64,000 bases of DNA from NCBI GenBank assembly GCA_029783825.1, contig JAREIK010001723.1:731977-795976 (forward strand), given 5' to 3'. The notes under the pieces were generated by a model. The model was not told the DNA's origin, searched no databases, and was given only the letters and a program-made list of their open reading frames with translations. Each line of letters starts with the position of its first letter. Positions within the stretch are counted from its first letter, which is position 1. The DNA comes from Sapria himalayana (lineage: Eukaryota > Streptophyta > Magnoliopsida > Malpighiales > Rafflesiaceae). Shown here in pieces: positions 23,901 through 38,900 of the stretch. The position numbers and the translations under genes are program-made.

Positions 23901-26900
23901 GATAGAATTTGAATGGGCAAAGATCAGTAACTTCATTTGTTTGAATGTCAATATTTGTAGTAGATATGCCATGCTATCAAGAAATATTAATATTCTTCAA
24001 ACCTTATTGTGTATAGGGTTAACATTAGAGCTTCTTGGTAAGGAATGATCATTTGATTATAGTTTAGCAGAGGAAACACAATAAATCTATTGATTAACAT
24101 ATCCACATCCATATCAATGTATCCTTGAATAATATTGGTGTGTGCCTTGACTATGCTCTCGTATTAATTATTTTGTTGTTGTTTGGATTGATAATAATTG
24201 TTATTAGGGTTATCATTTATATAATTGGTGATATTGTAGCGAATTGAGTTAAACATCAATAACAACAATAATGAAAATCACTTACGACAAATATGTGTAC
24301 ATGTTACCCCTTATATAAGGGGTTAGTTGAATTAGGGCATTTCACATGTTGAGTATTCTCATCAATAATATAAAAATAAAAATCAAATAAAAATAACAAA
24401 TTATAACTATAATATATTTCTTCAAACTAGTATATAGATGTTTAGAACATGCAATATAGAGGAAAGAAAAGTAAACTTGGGCTATAACAATGGTTATATT
24501 TTGTATCTTCTTTATGAGAAAGAAACATCTTGCCTTCATGTATTTTATTTGCTTATAAAATATGAGATTGTAGGTTATAATGCTCATAATAGATTGTCAA
24601 AAAAAAATAATGTGTGATGAAAGTAGATGCTGAATTTAAAATATCTTATATGTAATTGTTGCCATTGTTTTAAATTTTGTTTTTATACTAGATTTAAAAA
24701 TAATTATTTATTTTTTACTTTTTTATCAAATAAGATTATTTAAAAAAAATATAAAAATCTATTGTAAATGTCATCTTATTGCAAGTTGATGCTAAATTGG
24801 AATTAGAATACTTTGCTAATATCAAATGTTCATGATTGTTTATAAAGATCCTAAGTTTTTGAATTTTCTTTACATACCTAAACATATAAAGAGTTGTATT
24901 TAGGTAATTATGTTGAGGAAAATTTTAAAAATAATTAATTATATTTATTGCATATTAAATCTAGTCTAGTAATAGCTAGATATATGATCTTTTTAGTGAT
25001 TCTTCTGAAAATAGTATTTGATGGAGTACAATCCAAGTAACTAATTTTTATAAAAATATCAATTATATACATTATCTATGATAAGATAATATATTTCATT
25101 GAATATGTCACTTTTATACCATGGATATATATGAGTTTCTAAATATTTTTTATCTGAAATTCTGATATAATATACTCTTAGAATTTTGTGATTCTTAATT
25201 TGTCATTTCTAAAATTCAGAATATTATTCATGGGCTTAGTAAGTAAAATTATCTTATTATTAGTGTTATTCATAAAAAATAAAGAAAATTTTATAACATA
25301 TATTTAATCTAAAAAGGTTTATGAAAATCTCATAAATCAGGATTTTGATGATTAATTTAGAGTATATAATATTTTTTATAATTTATAAATTATGATCTAT
25401 TGTGTTGCTCAACTAGAGGAGTCCATTGGGCTAGGTGGTCTGAGCCTTTTTGTTGGATGACTTTAGTTGCCTGAGACCTCATGTGGTATGGCATGATCTT
25501 GGTCCAAGAGAACTTGAGATCCATTGACATGAATTGAGATTGTATGCGGTAGGAATTGAGATCAGCTTGTGGAATTGCCCATTGAACTACTTGTTGTATG
25601 GCCTTAAGAATTGCTCATGGCATGACCCACTATAAAGACTATACATTGGGTTGGGATCAACATGTGAAAGTTGTGCCAGATAAGATATGATATTATTAAG
25701 AGCCATGCTTACATTGTGTGTGGGCTGACCCGTGGCACAATTCTTATTTTTTAGGCTCGATCAAATGGCTTGTATGCTGGAGCATAAGACATGTAGAGGT
25801 ATCAAATGGGCTGGGCGGCCCTGGCCCTGGCCCAATCCTAGGCACGACCCGACTCAATAGTGCCTGGCCCCAACACGACATGGTACAAACCTGTGTTGGG
25901 CCTGCTCAAGGCATGGCTCGTGCCGTGCCATGCCGTGCCATGCCGTGCATTGCCGTGCATTGCCTTGGTCAATAATGTCACGTGTTGGGCTAGACACGAC
26001 CTGATACCATGGCTTTTGGGCACACATTTGGCACGACGTGACCTATGGCCCATAACTCGATGGACTCAACTTGTGACCATTTTTCAGCAACTCCCTAGAC
26101 TAGCGCCTGATTGTTACAGAAGTTGAAGTTTCTAGAATCAATGATCATTCGGGTCGATTCGATGGTCGAACCGACCCAATGGTCCAAAAAAAATTAAAAA
26201 ATTTAAATTAAGCCGTTAGATTTAGCCTCCAGCACCTATGAGGTAGAATCTTATGGTCATAAGGATTTGGCTCGTTTTTTAATTATAAAAAATTATAAAA
26301 AATCAATAAAAATATTTTTTTAAAAATATATATTTTCTTAATCTATAAATTTTTTTCTTATTTTAAGATTTATGTTATTAGAACATAAATCTCTCTTTCT
26401 CTTGAGTTTTTGATTTTGGTTTTGAGCTTTTAGCATTTTGTCTTTTGAAACTCGGGTGTAATGTGAATTATGGTGCGTGTGAGGTATGGATATCAAAAAA
26501 TCAAAGTTTACTCATTATAATTTATATGTATTTTTTTTATTTATTAGTTTTATTTTTTTAAGTTTATAATTTTAAATTTTAAAATTTTCTTTTTTTCTTA
26601 TCCTAATCCTAAGTTAAATAAAAAAAATGATAAATATTAATTTTAATAATGAAAATAAAATTAATTAAAATTTAAATAACGAAAATCCTATGAAAAAGTT
26701 TGAGGCTATCAAAATTTTAATTTCTCGAGTCGTCTCAATCCAAACATTTAAAAAATAAAAAATTAGAAAAATATTAGTAGTTTTGACTCACTTCAATATA
26801 ATAAAATAAAAAAAATATTAGGGGTGCTGAAGAAGAATTTGTACGGTGTAAATATTGTAAAAATATTTTAAGTTGTAAGAGTTCGTGTGTGACTGGGCAT

Positions 26901-29900
26901 CTTGAGATACATGCCAAGTTATGCACTAAAAAATATGGTGCATTAAATCCTAGGCAAAACTAACTCAATGATTGATTTTTTAAGGCTGGATCTAGTTTAG
27001 TTTCAAAGTTTATTTCCTTCATATACCATAACAAGTTAGGGAGAAAAGACATGGTTAAAGTGATCATCATGATAGATTTTCTGATTAGGGTTTCGGAAAA
27101 TTCAAGGGTAGTTAGTATCATGCAGACATATTTTTAGGCTACATATCATAGGATTCTTAGGTCTATATTTAGGAATGACAAACTAAAATATTATAAGTTA
27201 GAAAAAGAAATAAAATTTAATAAATTTAGGGAATATAGTGGAGTGGTATCATGACGTATGATATCTGGATTAGTCATGATGATGCATCTTATGTATGTTG
27301 CACCGCTCACTATTTAGATTTTAAATGGATAATAAATAAAAAAAATATTAGGATTCTCTGAGATTTTTTATCTTCATGATAATGTATCTAATAATGAATT
27401 AGTGATTAACATGTTTGTAAGGTATATTAGAGATGAATTATTAGGAAATATTTTTTATGTTAGATGCATATGTCACATCATTAATCTGATAATACAAGCG
27501 GAGATGAAAGTATGTGCTTTTACTTTAGAAAATACACTTAACTTACTAAAATATATTTGCACGCATTGCAGGCAATATGAGTTAGGTATCTTTGTTTGTC
27601 TGCAAGTCTAAATAAAAAGAAATTTTAATCAGATGTGAGATACTGTTGGAATTACACATACCTTATGTTGGAGTTATGTGGTACATATAAACATGATATC
27701 TGATAATTTTAATAGTAAGAGTGATGAACTTATTATTGACGACACTGATTGGGTTATAAAAATTTTATTTATGAAAAATTTGAAGATTTTTTTAGAATTG
27801 ACAAATATGTGTTCGTCAATTTGTATTCACACGACATGCATTGTACTCATGTGTATATGCAACATTAATAATATGTTTAAGAATTTTCGAGATAACCTGA
27901 CACTTATTGATATAGTTCTGGAGATGAAAATAAAGTATTTAAAATACTGGTTCACTATTTTATATTTTTATTATCTGGTTGACTACATGGATTCTAGGAT
28001 TAAGGTGGAAGAGATAGATAATATTGATTTATATATCATCGTGCATGAACCAGGAAGACCCATCTGAAGGATTCATTCACGAGAAGTTGATTGAACTTTT
28101 TACATATTACGATACTAGGTATGGTGGTAATAATAATGAAGTTTCGAGTTCGGAATTGGATATCATATTTGGAGAGGATGATTTTTCTATTCAGGTAGTG
28201 AGGGGAAAACGACATGGTGAATCATCTAATAGGAGCGAACTGTCTTGGTACTCAGATATTGATTATTGCTCAATCTTATTATATTTTGATAATAAGAATC
28301 TCACTATATTATAATTGTAGAAATTATACGAGTCCACCTATCCCGTGTTATCTAAGATGACATGGGATCTACGGATTCTTTCTGTGTTGAGCATATCATC
28401 GAAGTCTATTTTTTTTATCATAGTGAATATTATTTTGGATAAGAGATCTATATTATGCCTAAATATTATTGAGATATTAGTATGCATGAAGGATTAAGAG
28501 ATTTCGAGCTTGAGCATTTAGGATCATGCTGGGATTGCTGCAAAAACGAAAGAGTTGGTTGCTGATGATGATCTATGTGATATTGATATTGATAACGATT
28601 TGATTATTGATGACGTTGATGATTGATGTATTGAGACACTAATAATTTGATACTTATTTTATATTATCATTTTGATTTATCATATGGTATAATATCATCT
28701 GTTGAGGAGATTTTTTATTTTTATTTTTTAGATTTACTTATTTGCATTGTCTTTGTTTTTGTTTATTTTTTTTTATAATATTATTTTGAGTTATAGGCTT
28801 GATTTTTTTATATTAATTTTTTGTGATTTACTTTGATTTGTATTAATATTTAAATTTTAATAATTTATACATATTTAATTTTTAAATTTTAGTTATTTAT
28901 TATAATAAACTTTATGTATTATTAAATTTAATAAAATAAAATTATAAAAATTAATTAATAATTTTAATTTTAAATTAACTATTAACTAAAAATTATTTAA
29001 GTAATTAAGTTTTAATAATTAAATAATTAATTGTAAAATTTTATAATAATTTTAATATCCTAAATTAAAATAATTAAAATTTTTTAATTTGGCCCGAACT
29101 AGGCCTAATGTGCATATTGGCCTCCTGCCCGGCCCAAACAGGCCAGAACTGGTTTATCCAGGCTCGACTCGGCATGGTTTCATCACATTCGGGCTAATGG
29201 GTCATGCCGGGCTTGCTGTGATGAAGCCGTGCATGACTCGGTGGCCTGCTTGGGCCACCTAAAACCGGCCCATTTGACACTTATAGCGACATGACTTGAT
29301 ACCTTCCACACTACTGGCATGAACATGTACAACACATGGACTTTATGCTTCTATTTGTGTTGGAAATAAAAAATAGGCATGTGAAGTTCACAAACTTATT
29401 TTTATATATATTTTAATAAAGTAGTCTTTGATCTTGGTGAGGGTAGATCCACATGGGTTGTGAAGTCCACAACCCACTTTTTTAAGCTCGTCCGAACCAC
29501 TATGTCGTGCCTAGGATCTTTGAAGCATGGATATGATTACTTTGTGGAGTGTTCGTGTGTTAGACATGTGGACACGCACTGGATATGTCTCGGATATGTG
29601 TCTGTTACACCATGTGACATAACTTTGACCAAATAGTAGGTCAAAAGATTTGGATACGGCTCAGACACGACGAAGACATGGCTGGACACGGAAGAGACAT
29701 GGCTTGGACATGGCGAGCAGGTTTTATGAGTGTTTTTCTTATTTGAGCTTTAAAAAACCCCAATTTGATTGTTCCTCTTCCTCAATGAGTCAAATTGGCA
29801 AATACATAAAAATCACACGAATGAAATTGGATTGCCTGATTTTGACTGGGAAGTGAGAGTGAGTGATGATTGACAATGCCGGAGATTGACATGCCGAAAA

Positions 29901-32900
29901 CATTGGAGAAAAGCTGTGCACTGTGCTTACTGTTTGGACTGCTTGTGCTACTACTGCATTTTATTGCATTTTGAGATTTCAGAACAAAAAATAGTAAGCT
30001 GAAAGTTGATAAAATGAATGATGTTAGAAGTTAAAATTATTGCCAATGCAATTTATGTATTTTATTTATTTTTTAGCTTTGTCTAATTGTTTTTTATGCA
30101 TATTGTTTTTTATAGCTTATTATGGAAATGTGGTGAACAATTAGATTAGATTGTTTTATAATTTATTTTAAATTTTAATGAATGTAAATATGCAAAATTT
30201 ATGTAATTAGTCTAATTCAATTAGGTTTATGGATGGATCAAAAATTAGGTTGATTTGGCTTTGAAATAATTTAGATTTATTTAAATGCATGATTATTTTT
30301 TTTTATGATGTAGAATTATATAATGAGTATTAATTCTGAGCCTCCAAGTGAACAACATAATAATCAAGATGATAATGCTCCATTATGGAGATTTGTCATG
30401 AGAGAAGCAAAATTAGGTAAAGGAGGAGGAAATATTATTTTTTAATGTAATTCTTATAGATAAATATATAAAGGATTATATTATAGAGTTAAAACTTACC
30501 TGTTAAAAATTAAAGGGGCCGGGGTTGTATCTTGTATTAAAGTAATAAATGAAAATTTAGTTGAGATGTGAAGGGTGATGGAGGAAGCTGAACAAAGGGT
30601 GAAATAATATAATCTCAAGCAAATTTCTTTACCCCCATCAAGCCCTGCAACATTTAATTTTGAGAATTTTTATTCTAGTGCTAGTGCCAGTGCTATTGAT
30701 CCAAAAAGGAGAAAGGTATCTATTGGATCAATTGAGAAGACATTCATGATGTGTGCACGTGAAATAGCCAATAATGAGATAGCTTGTATGCTTTATATTG
30801 AGGGTTATCTTTTCACTTTGCTAGAAATTATTATTATACTCGTGCCTTTAAAAGTATAAATCAACTTCCAGGTTATGTCCCATAAGTCTATAATGCATTA
30901 ATAACTATTTTATTGTAGAAGAAGAAGAGTAATATTGATAATTTATTGGAACTAATCAAGAAGACTTGAAATGAGAAAAGAGTGAGCATTGTAGTAATGG
31001 ATGGTCTGATGCTCAAAAAAAACTATTTATTAACATCATGAAAGTTTTAGAATGTGGGCTAATATTTTTGAAAGTAATAAATTATGAAGGGGAGAGTAAG
31101 GATAAATATTTTATAGTTGATTTGTTGATTAACACTATATAAAAGATTAGTCCTCAAAAAGTAATTCAAGTTATAATTAATAATGCTGTAGCTTGTAAAG
31201 CATCAAGATACATTGTGGAAGTAATATTTTGGTAAATCTTTTGGACTCTGTGTGTGATTCATACTCTTAATTTTGCTTTAAAAAATATATGTGTATCATT
31301 AATATACCCAAGATATGATGATGTGATGGAATATTGTGGTTGGATCTCTCATGTTTCAAGTGATGCCTCTTTCATCAAGTATTTCATTGTGAATCATGTA
31401 ATGAGATTGTCAATGTATAATAATCATTGCAAGTTCAAGTTATTTTTAGTGGCTGATACATTTTTTTCTTTAACTACTATTATGCTTAAATAATTTAAGA
31501 TAATAAAAAGAGATTTGGAGTAATTAGTGATAAGTGAAGGATGAGAGATGTATAAAGAAGATGATGTTGTGAAAGCTAAAGAAGTAAAGGATAAAATTTT
31601 AAATGAAGATTTTTGGATGGACGAATTATATCCTCAGGTTTATAGCTCCCATGTATCAGATACTTTGATTAGCTAACATTTAGAAACTTTACTTTCACAA
31701 TATTTATGAGTGGTGAGATTCGATAATTAAAAAAGTGAAGGAAATTATTTATAAGAAAGAACATAAAAGTTTCACAAAAAATTCAAGGTATAATTATGAT
31801 TTATTAGTTAAATATTTGAGTTTTGATTAAAATTTTTAATTATATTTAAACTTATATGAATCATTTTTAAATTATACTTGTGATTTTTGATATTGTGAAT
31901 GAAATCTTAGTAAAAAGGACTAAAAGTCACATATTTTTATATTCCTTAGTTCATTCTTAAAATCTAAGGTAATCTCAAGAATTTAAATTGTAGCTTTTCT
32001 TTTTATTTAAATATAAATGGTATTTAATGAAATTTAACTTTTTATTAATTATGTCCTAACTCAACTTGTAGGTATTATAGTCAATAATGGCTTGATGAGT
32101 CTTATGATCTTGTTCCATCACATCGAGATATGGAAGTAGTAAGAAAAAGAAAAAAAATATTTTGAAATATATTTTAAGTAAAGTTGAAAGGAGGTGAGTA
32201 AATGAAGAGTGTTTTTTTTTGCATACTTGGAAGATTTTTATAATAGCGATTTCATCAATGACATGTAGTACATAAGTCCTATTAAATGATAGATTGTTCA
32301 TGCAACTTCTGCACCAATGTTTTAATCTATAGCATTGAAATTGCTAGGATAGTCGTGTTTATCCTCATGTTGTGAAAGATATTGAAGCATATATAATTTC
32401 ATTTACTCCATGAAGCGAAACAAGTTGACACCCCAAAGAACTGAGAACTTGGTTTATGTTCATAACAATCTTTGATTCATGTCAAAGAGATCTTTAAACT
32501 ATAATGAAGATGAATCTAGGGTGTGAAACATTGGAGGAGATTGTTTTGACTCTGAATATAAAGAATGTTGAAATTTTTGAGATTGTGAATCTTTCTCTTA
32601 ATGAAATGAGTATTAACTGGAAGTTATCTTATTTAATTCAAAAGGAAATACTAGTTTTTAATTTTAGTATTATTTATGTTTTTAATATTTGTAAAAATAA
32701 TATTTGTTTGTGTTGGGTAATTGCGCTTTCACGGGTAGTGAGATTAAGAAACAGAAAACAATAGAAACACAAAAAAACAAGCAATATGTATATCCCAATC
32801 CAACAGCATCCACGACAGAATCAAAAAATGAAAATTCAACACAGGAAATAACGTAGTTCGTTGGTCGCTCAGTATGACTAGCTACCTCCACCAGAAAATG

Positions 32901-35900
32901 CTCATGCATTACAGATTAAAACCAAAAATCAGAACGTCTTACATTATGCAGCATTCGGCAGTCGCGAAATCGCGCAGAGAGAGAGGAGAGCGAAGATGAA
33001 CAGTTCAACTGGGTCAAAAAAAACAGCCGCCCAAAAAATAAATACAAATCATTTTATATAAAAAATAAACATCCGTTTCATTTAACCGAAGCGGGTCGGA
33101 TCATGGAACGGGCCAGGCTCTGCTCCAAAATTTCGGCCCGCTGACTGGACAGCTGAACCTTCGTTATTGTGCTACTGCTGCATCCCCAGGCTTTTAATAT
33201 TTTCTTTCCTGTACTTGCATGAAAATATTAAAACAGATTATTAAGTAAAAACAAATTACATATACAACAGTTTGAGTACTTGTTTTTTATTTATCTAAAT
33301 TATTTTTTAAGGATAATATTTGTAAGAATAATTATTTTTATTTAATCTTATTATGTCGTGTCATTGTCGTATTTGTATCTTAGTTTTTTGAAATTTATTG
33401 TGTCTTCGTGCCTTGCTGTATTGTATCTCCTTGGTCATATCCGTGTTTGTGCTTCTTAATTTGGTACTGTATGCTTTTTAGCATGAGCTAAGCCATGTTG
33501 GGGCGACTCTAAAAATAGGCAGCTTGGTATGGTTTGTTGGTATGCCATTTGCATTTTGCCAGGATCATGCTGGGTCGTGCCATGTTTGGTTATGCCAGGT
33601 TGTGCCAAGTCGGGTCAAGCCTGGCCATGCTAGCCTGCTTCATTCTAGGTTAGCTTGGATCAGGATCAGACTAGCTTGTTTGGTCAGCTGGGCCAAAATT
33701 GGCATGCATGGGCCATGTGTTGGGTTATGCCATGCCAGACATGGCTGAATCATGCTGTATCTTGTGTCATGCTTGGACTGCTCGCCCCTGCTGACACCTT
33801 TAGTCAAGGGGTATGAGTGATAGGCTAGGGGCCCTATCCCTAGCCTAAAGCTAGATTAGTAGTGTTAGCCTATAGTCTATGTGGACTAAAGTGGCTTACC
33901 AAGATTAGCTTGAGTTATTTGTGTGTCAGGTTTATTCCTAGGTGAGTTTGGTACAGCAAGCCCCAATTAGATGGATTGTGTTGTGGCCAGTATGACAATA
34001 CCAAATGGTGTTCTAGTCAAACATAAAAAAATAGTCTATGTCGACTCAAAATGACCAATTATGCCGGCTTAAAATCACTAATATGATTAATTCATATGCA
34101 TATATTTTTCAAGATTATTATAAAAAAATATAATTTTTATGTTTAGTTGATATATTTTAAATCTATTAGATATTATTAATAAAATAAGAATATAAATGAA
34201 TACTATATTAACTATTGTAGAGAAAGTATTATGATAATTTACACAAATCATTTGAGTGAACTTTATTATAAGTTGTCTTATGGTTATTTATTTCTTATTT
34301 AGAATTTGTCTTTATAGTGAATACTCATCTACAATCTAGAGGTGTCAAATGGGCTATGCCATGTCGGCATGGCCTGGTGCGATAGTTACGATGTGCTTGG
34401 CATGACATGACTAGATAATGGCCGGACTAGCATGACTTGTTCGGCCCAAGTGTGGCCATATTTAGGCTGGATAATGCTTGGCTGTGCTGTGCCATGCCAG
34501 GTCAGGCCAAGTTGGGCTGGGTTCAGCCTGGAGATGCCAGGATACCTAGGGCTAGCTGATTAGGTTGATCGGTCACCGAGACCGACTTGACCCACTGCCA
34601 CCAGTTACAGATTAATGATTTTAATTTTTATAATAAATTTCAAATCCCAAGTTACTATTCATTATTAGTTATGATATTATATTATTTATTTATTTCATAT
34701 TTATCACAAAAAAATATTTTCAATAACATAAATCATAAATGACAAAGTTTAATAATCAAAGATATAAAAAAAATATATTCATAAAAATTTAATCGTCATC
34801 CAATCCAACAAAAAAAATGTCACATTTCACAATAACATAAAATGAAAATTATCAATTATTATCATGATTCACGTGACAAGACATGCAAACTCAATCCCAC
34901 TAGTCATCATTTGTTAACAACTCCTCCGGTAACAAAAAAATATATCAAATGGTGTAAGTATGCAACTAATCATCATCTTGCAAGTGTTTGATGGTATTAC
35001 TAGCGATGGGCTCAATCTTTTCATAGTCCCACAAGTCATTATTTGTTAATAACTTATTTGTTTTTGTTCCTGCATGATCTTGTATGTCCAACTTTGAATC
35101 TTTTCAATTCTTCATGCATGTTAGTACCTCAATGATATTTAATTGCAGTATCGATCTCTTATCCGAAATCACATTGACTGTAACAGAAAAAATAGACTTC
35201 GTTGTTATCCTCGATACCGAATGAGTCAGTGGATCTCGTGTCATCTTAGAAAGCACGAGATACGTGGATTCATATGATTTTCATCATTATAAAATATTAA
35301 GATTTTTATTATCATTATGTGATAGTATTAAGACATGTCTTTCCTATTTGATGGTTTACCTTGTCGTTTCTTCCGTTCTAACTGAATGGAGAAGACATCA
35401 TCTCCGAATATGGTGTTCATGTTTGTACTCGGAGTATGACTATAACTATTATTATACCTAGTTTCGTAGTATATAAATAACTCAATCAATTTTTTGTGAA
35501 TGAATCTTTTAGGTTGACGTTCTTTATCCATGCATGAGGATATGCATGTCAAAATATTTTCTACTCATCCTTTCTATTTTAACTTTAGGGTCTTGTAGAT
35601 TTCAAGATACAAATAAGATGGAATAATGGACTAATATTTTAAGTATTTGGTTTTCATCTTAATAGCCATGTCACTAAATATTAGGTCATCTAAAAATTTT
35701 TTAAATATGCCATCAATGTTGCATATGTATCTGAGTGTAATGTAAGTAGTGAGAGTGTAAACTAACGAACATATTTATTGTGTCATAAAAAATATTCAAA
35801 AATTTCATAAATAAAATTTTTGTATCTTAGTCTTTGTTATTAATAATAAGGTCGTCACTCTTATTATCGATGTAGTTGGATTATCAAGTTCTGTATGTTT

Positions 35901-38900
35901 TCTTTTTCTTGAATAAACTTAAAGTCTTGATTATCAAGTTTTCTTATTCTCAACTTATTATCAGTTGGGACTAGAGCAGACTTTGTAACTATTAACTATA
36001 CTTGACTCGACGAAGATTACTTTTTCAAGTAAATGTCTCTCTCTAAAATTAATTTATATTGAATTTATTTGTACATATTTTGACTATATAAGAGAGCTAT
36101 CCTAACATGAACTATCAATTTCAGATATAGTTGATGAGTAATTTTCTCTTGTAATAGAGATCAAAGTGGGATTTCACATGAATAAAAATGATCATAGGTA
36201 TTATTTTGTTATTTCATGAGAAAATATCTTAAATAAAATAAGTGTTCTCAAAAATTGTTCGAGGTAAGTTAAATATTTTTTTTTTTTTGAATGTCATATC
36301 TTAAAGAATATAGTGTAAAAAAATAAAAAAAAATATTTAGTTGATGAGATAATTTATGCTTAAAATTAATTTTCTCAAAAATGTCTAAAAATAATTTTAT
36401 TATACAGAAGTTTTATAGTTTTTTTAAAAAATACACACACACAATTTTATATTTTTTTCTACAATTTCATTATATGAGAGTCTGTTGGAACATGAATTTT
36501 GATGTATAATCTCATGATTATCACAATAAATATATAAACTTATTATACTTATATTCTAAGATATAATCTTCTTATAATAATTTATATATTTTTATTAAAT
36601 TTATTTTCTATTCTTTTATAAGATAATTGAAAAATAATCAAAGTCAGTGATTTAAAATAGAAAATATTTTCATAAAATTTATATAATCATTAAAAAATGT
36701 GTTACACTTAATTTATCTCGTGTCTCAATTCTACTAGCTCTTAATTTATCTGAGTATATTAGATTGAATTAATCATTATTCAAATAAGTGTGACATGTAA
36801 GAAATAAAATTTTAATATATTTTTCTAACTGATTGGCTTTATTGTCTAAACTCTAATATGCTTTATTTTGAAGGCAGTCATTTTGGAAGTTATTTATTGT
36901 TATAAATCAATTTTTGTAGAATTAATGATAGCAAAGTTGGATTATTTAGAAATATAACTTATTGACATAAAACTATTATGACATTTGGAACAAATAGAAC
37001 ATGTGAAAAATATAAAGTTCTAAGTTGAATGTTATTATAACGAAGGGTTTTAAATAATTTGTCATTGATTTTTACAATAATCAGAGAACAAGATGAAAAT
37101 AATAACTAAAAATTGATTATTTATAATATGACTATTAGATCTTTGGTCGATAATCCATGAGTCCAAAGCTGGAAGCTATATCACAAGAGTTATACTAGAT
37201 GAAATATGAGAAATATATGCTACTATCTTAGAAATGAATTTTATGTTTTATTTTTTTAGTATTATAATAAATATCTTTATGAGGAATCTTGGGCCTAAAA
37301 GTCGTTATGTTTTCATTAATTTGTAGTATTTTTGGTTTTTCTTTGAATATAATTCTTGACAGTTCTCTTTCATGTTTTAGACATGTCCAATATGGATATT
37401 TATTCTATTTTCATGATATATTGTATGATATATTTTTTTAGTGGTCTGTCTGCTTCACACATGTTGAATTGTCCAATGCTGAATCTATGGTCTAGATGGA
37501 AAAACACGATCATCTAGAATTTAATTTTGAATTACATACAATTATTAGGCAGGGAGGGTAAAAACATCATGCAAAACGTCTGCTCCAGTTGCCCTACTCT
37601 TTAGATCAACCTATTTTTATTGGAGACAATTGTTAAAGATGTGTCTCAGGCATGCATAAAATTTAGGCATTGTCATGCTCTATTAAAATTGCTTCACCTT
37701 TTGCAGAGTGCGAGGATTTGCATAAGGTGGTCGAGGTGCTAACATATTTTCACCCATGAATCCCTCCTTCCCACACAAATCTCATATTTCTGAAACCTCC
37801 CACCCCCCCCAAATTTCACATTCTTGAAGACTCCTTCACCCAAATTTTATATTCACAGTTTTTAGTGAAATATTTAATTTACACACACACACATAAGATA
37901 CATTGGCGCAGGGCATGCCTTGTGCAAATACTCGTGCATTGAGAGTGGTGAGGTAATTTTGTTTGGGCATCATGATGATCGGGCTTTAGGCATCCACTTG
38001 GTGCACTTTTAATAGCTATGATCGTTACACACAATGTTGATGCATTATGTGTCGATATTATACAATGCACACGCATTATATACGTCTAGGGTTTGAACAA
38101 CTAGCTCTGATACCATGAAGAGAAAAATAGCTATAACATGTATTCATACTCATCACAATAATATCTGACACAATATCACAAACATATATTTATATTTATA
38201 TAGAAAAAATAATACTTATAATAAGGGCAATTTATAGGTTAAATGCTCATATTACTAATAAATAAAAATAACAATAAACCATTATAATATATGTTAAATC
38301 ACATATTCTCAAAATAATTTAAGAACACTTGTATGTAATATAAATGTTATAACGTTCTGAATCAAATATATATATATTTTTTGTATTTTAAATCAATTAA
38401 TATTATATAATTCTAATGAAGTTTAATTTATGAATTTTAAAAATAAAATCATATTATATATAATAATATATTTTAATTTCATATATGTAGATTTCACTTA
38501 AATTCTACATCGTGTCTAATTTTTTCAGATTTAATTATTTTTTTCATTTTTTTCCTAGTGTCTCAATAATTAATTTCATATTTAATTTTATCATTAAATT
38601 AATATCATCAAATTAATAAAATATCACTTCTAAAATTAAATTAAAAAGAAATATATATATTTCTTCTAACACATGATTTGTTGTTATCCTGGACATAATA
38701 TTTGATAAATTGAGAGCAATAGAGCTGTTTGCAAGGTCATATGATATTGTAGGAGTCAAATAAATGGATTAATTGGTATGTCATTTCTTGTTGTAAGCTT
38801 TTAAGTGAGGTAAACTTAATTTTGCATGTCTTTTACTTTGTAAATCATGCTGAATGAGATTAATATTCTGAATAATTTATGTGAATGAAGAAATTTCTTG

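Larger units (their letters stand above)
25794..29285 (+). mobile_element. hAT transposon 2 (3.5 kb) with decayed 8-bp target duplication
   Basis: The left end TAGAGGTATCAAATGGGC pairs with the inverted right end TATAAGTGTCAAATGGGC at 15 of 18 positions. The flanks AAGACATG (25786-25793) and GCGACATG (29286-29293) agree at 6 of 8, as expected for an aged hAT target duplication. GC-rich subterminal arrays of GCCRTGCC words lie at both ends (25810-25980 and 29090-29280). Inside is a broken transposase. Confidence 0.85.
29518..33459 (+). mobile_element. hAT transposon 3 (DUF659 type, 3.9 kb), decayed
   Basis: The left end CTTTGAAGCATGGATATG matches the terminus of the small element at 50131 (CTGTGTTGCACGGATACG) at 13 of 18 positions. 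Its right 100 bp (33352-33459, with TATCTTAGTTTTTTGAAATTT) align with 50905-51002. It therefore appears to be a coding relative of that MITE family. No target duplication is recognisable (CCTAGGAT against TTTGGTAC). A solo LTR is nested at 32711. Confidence 0.75.

Noticed and set aside
25718..26126. Three overlapping 71-88-codon frames
   Set aside because: They lie over the GCCGTGCC subterminal array of hAT 2, in three phases and both strands. Composition effect.
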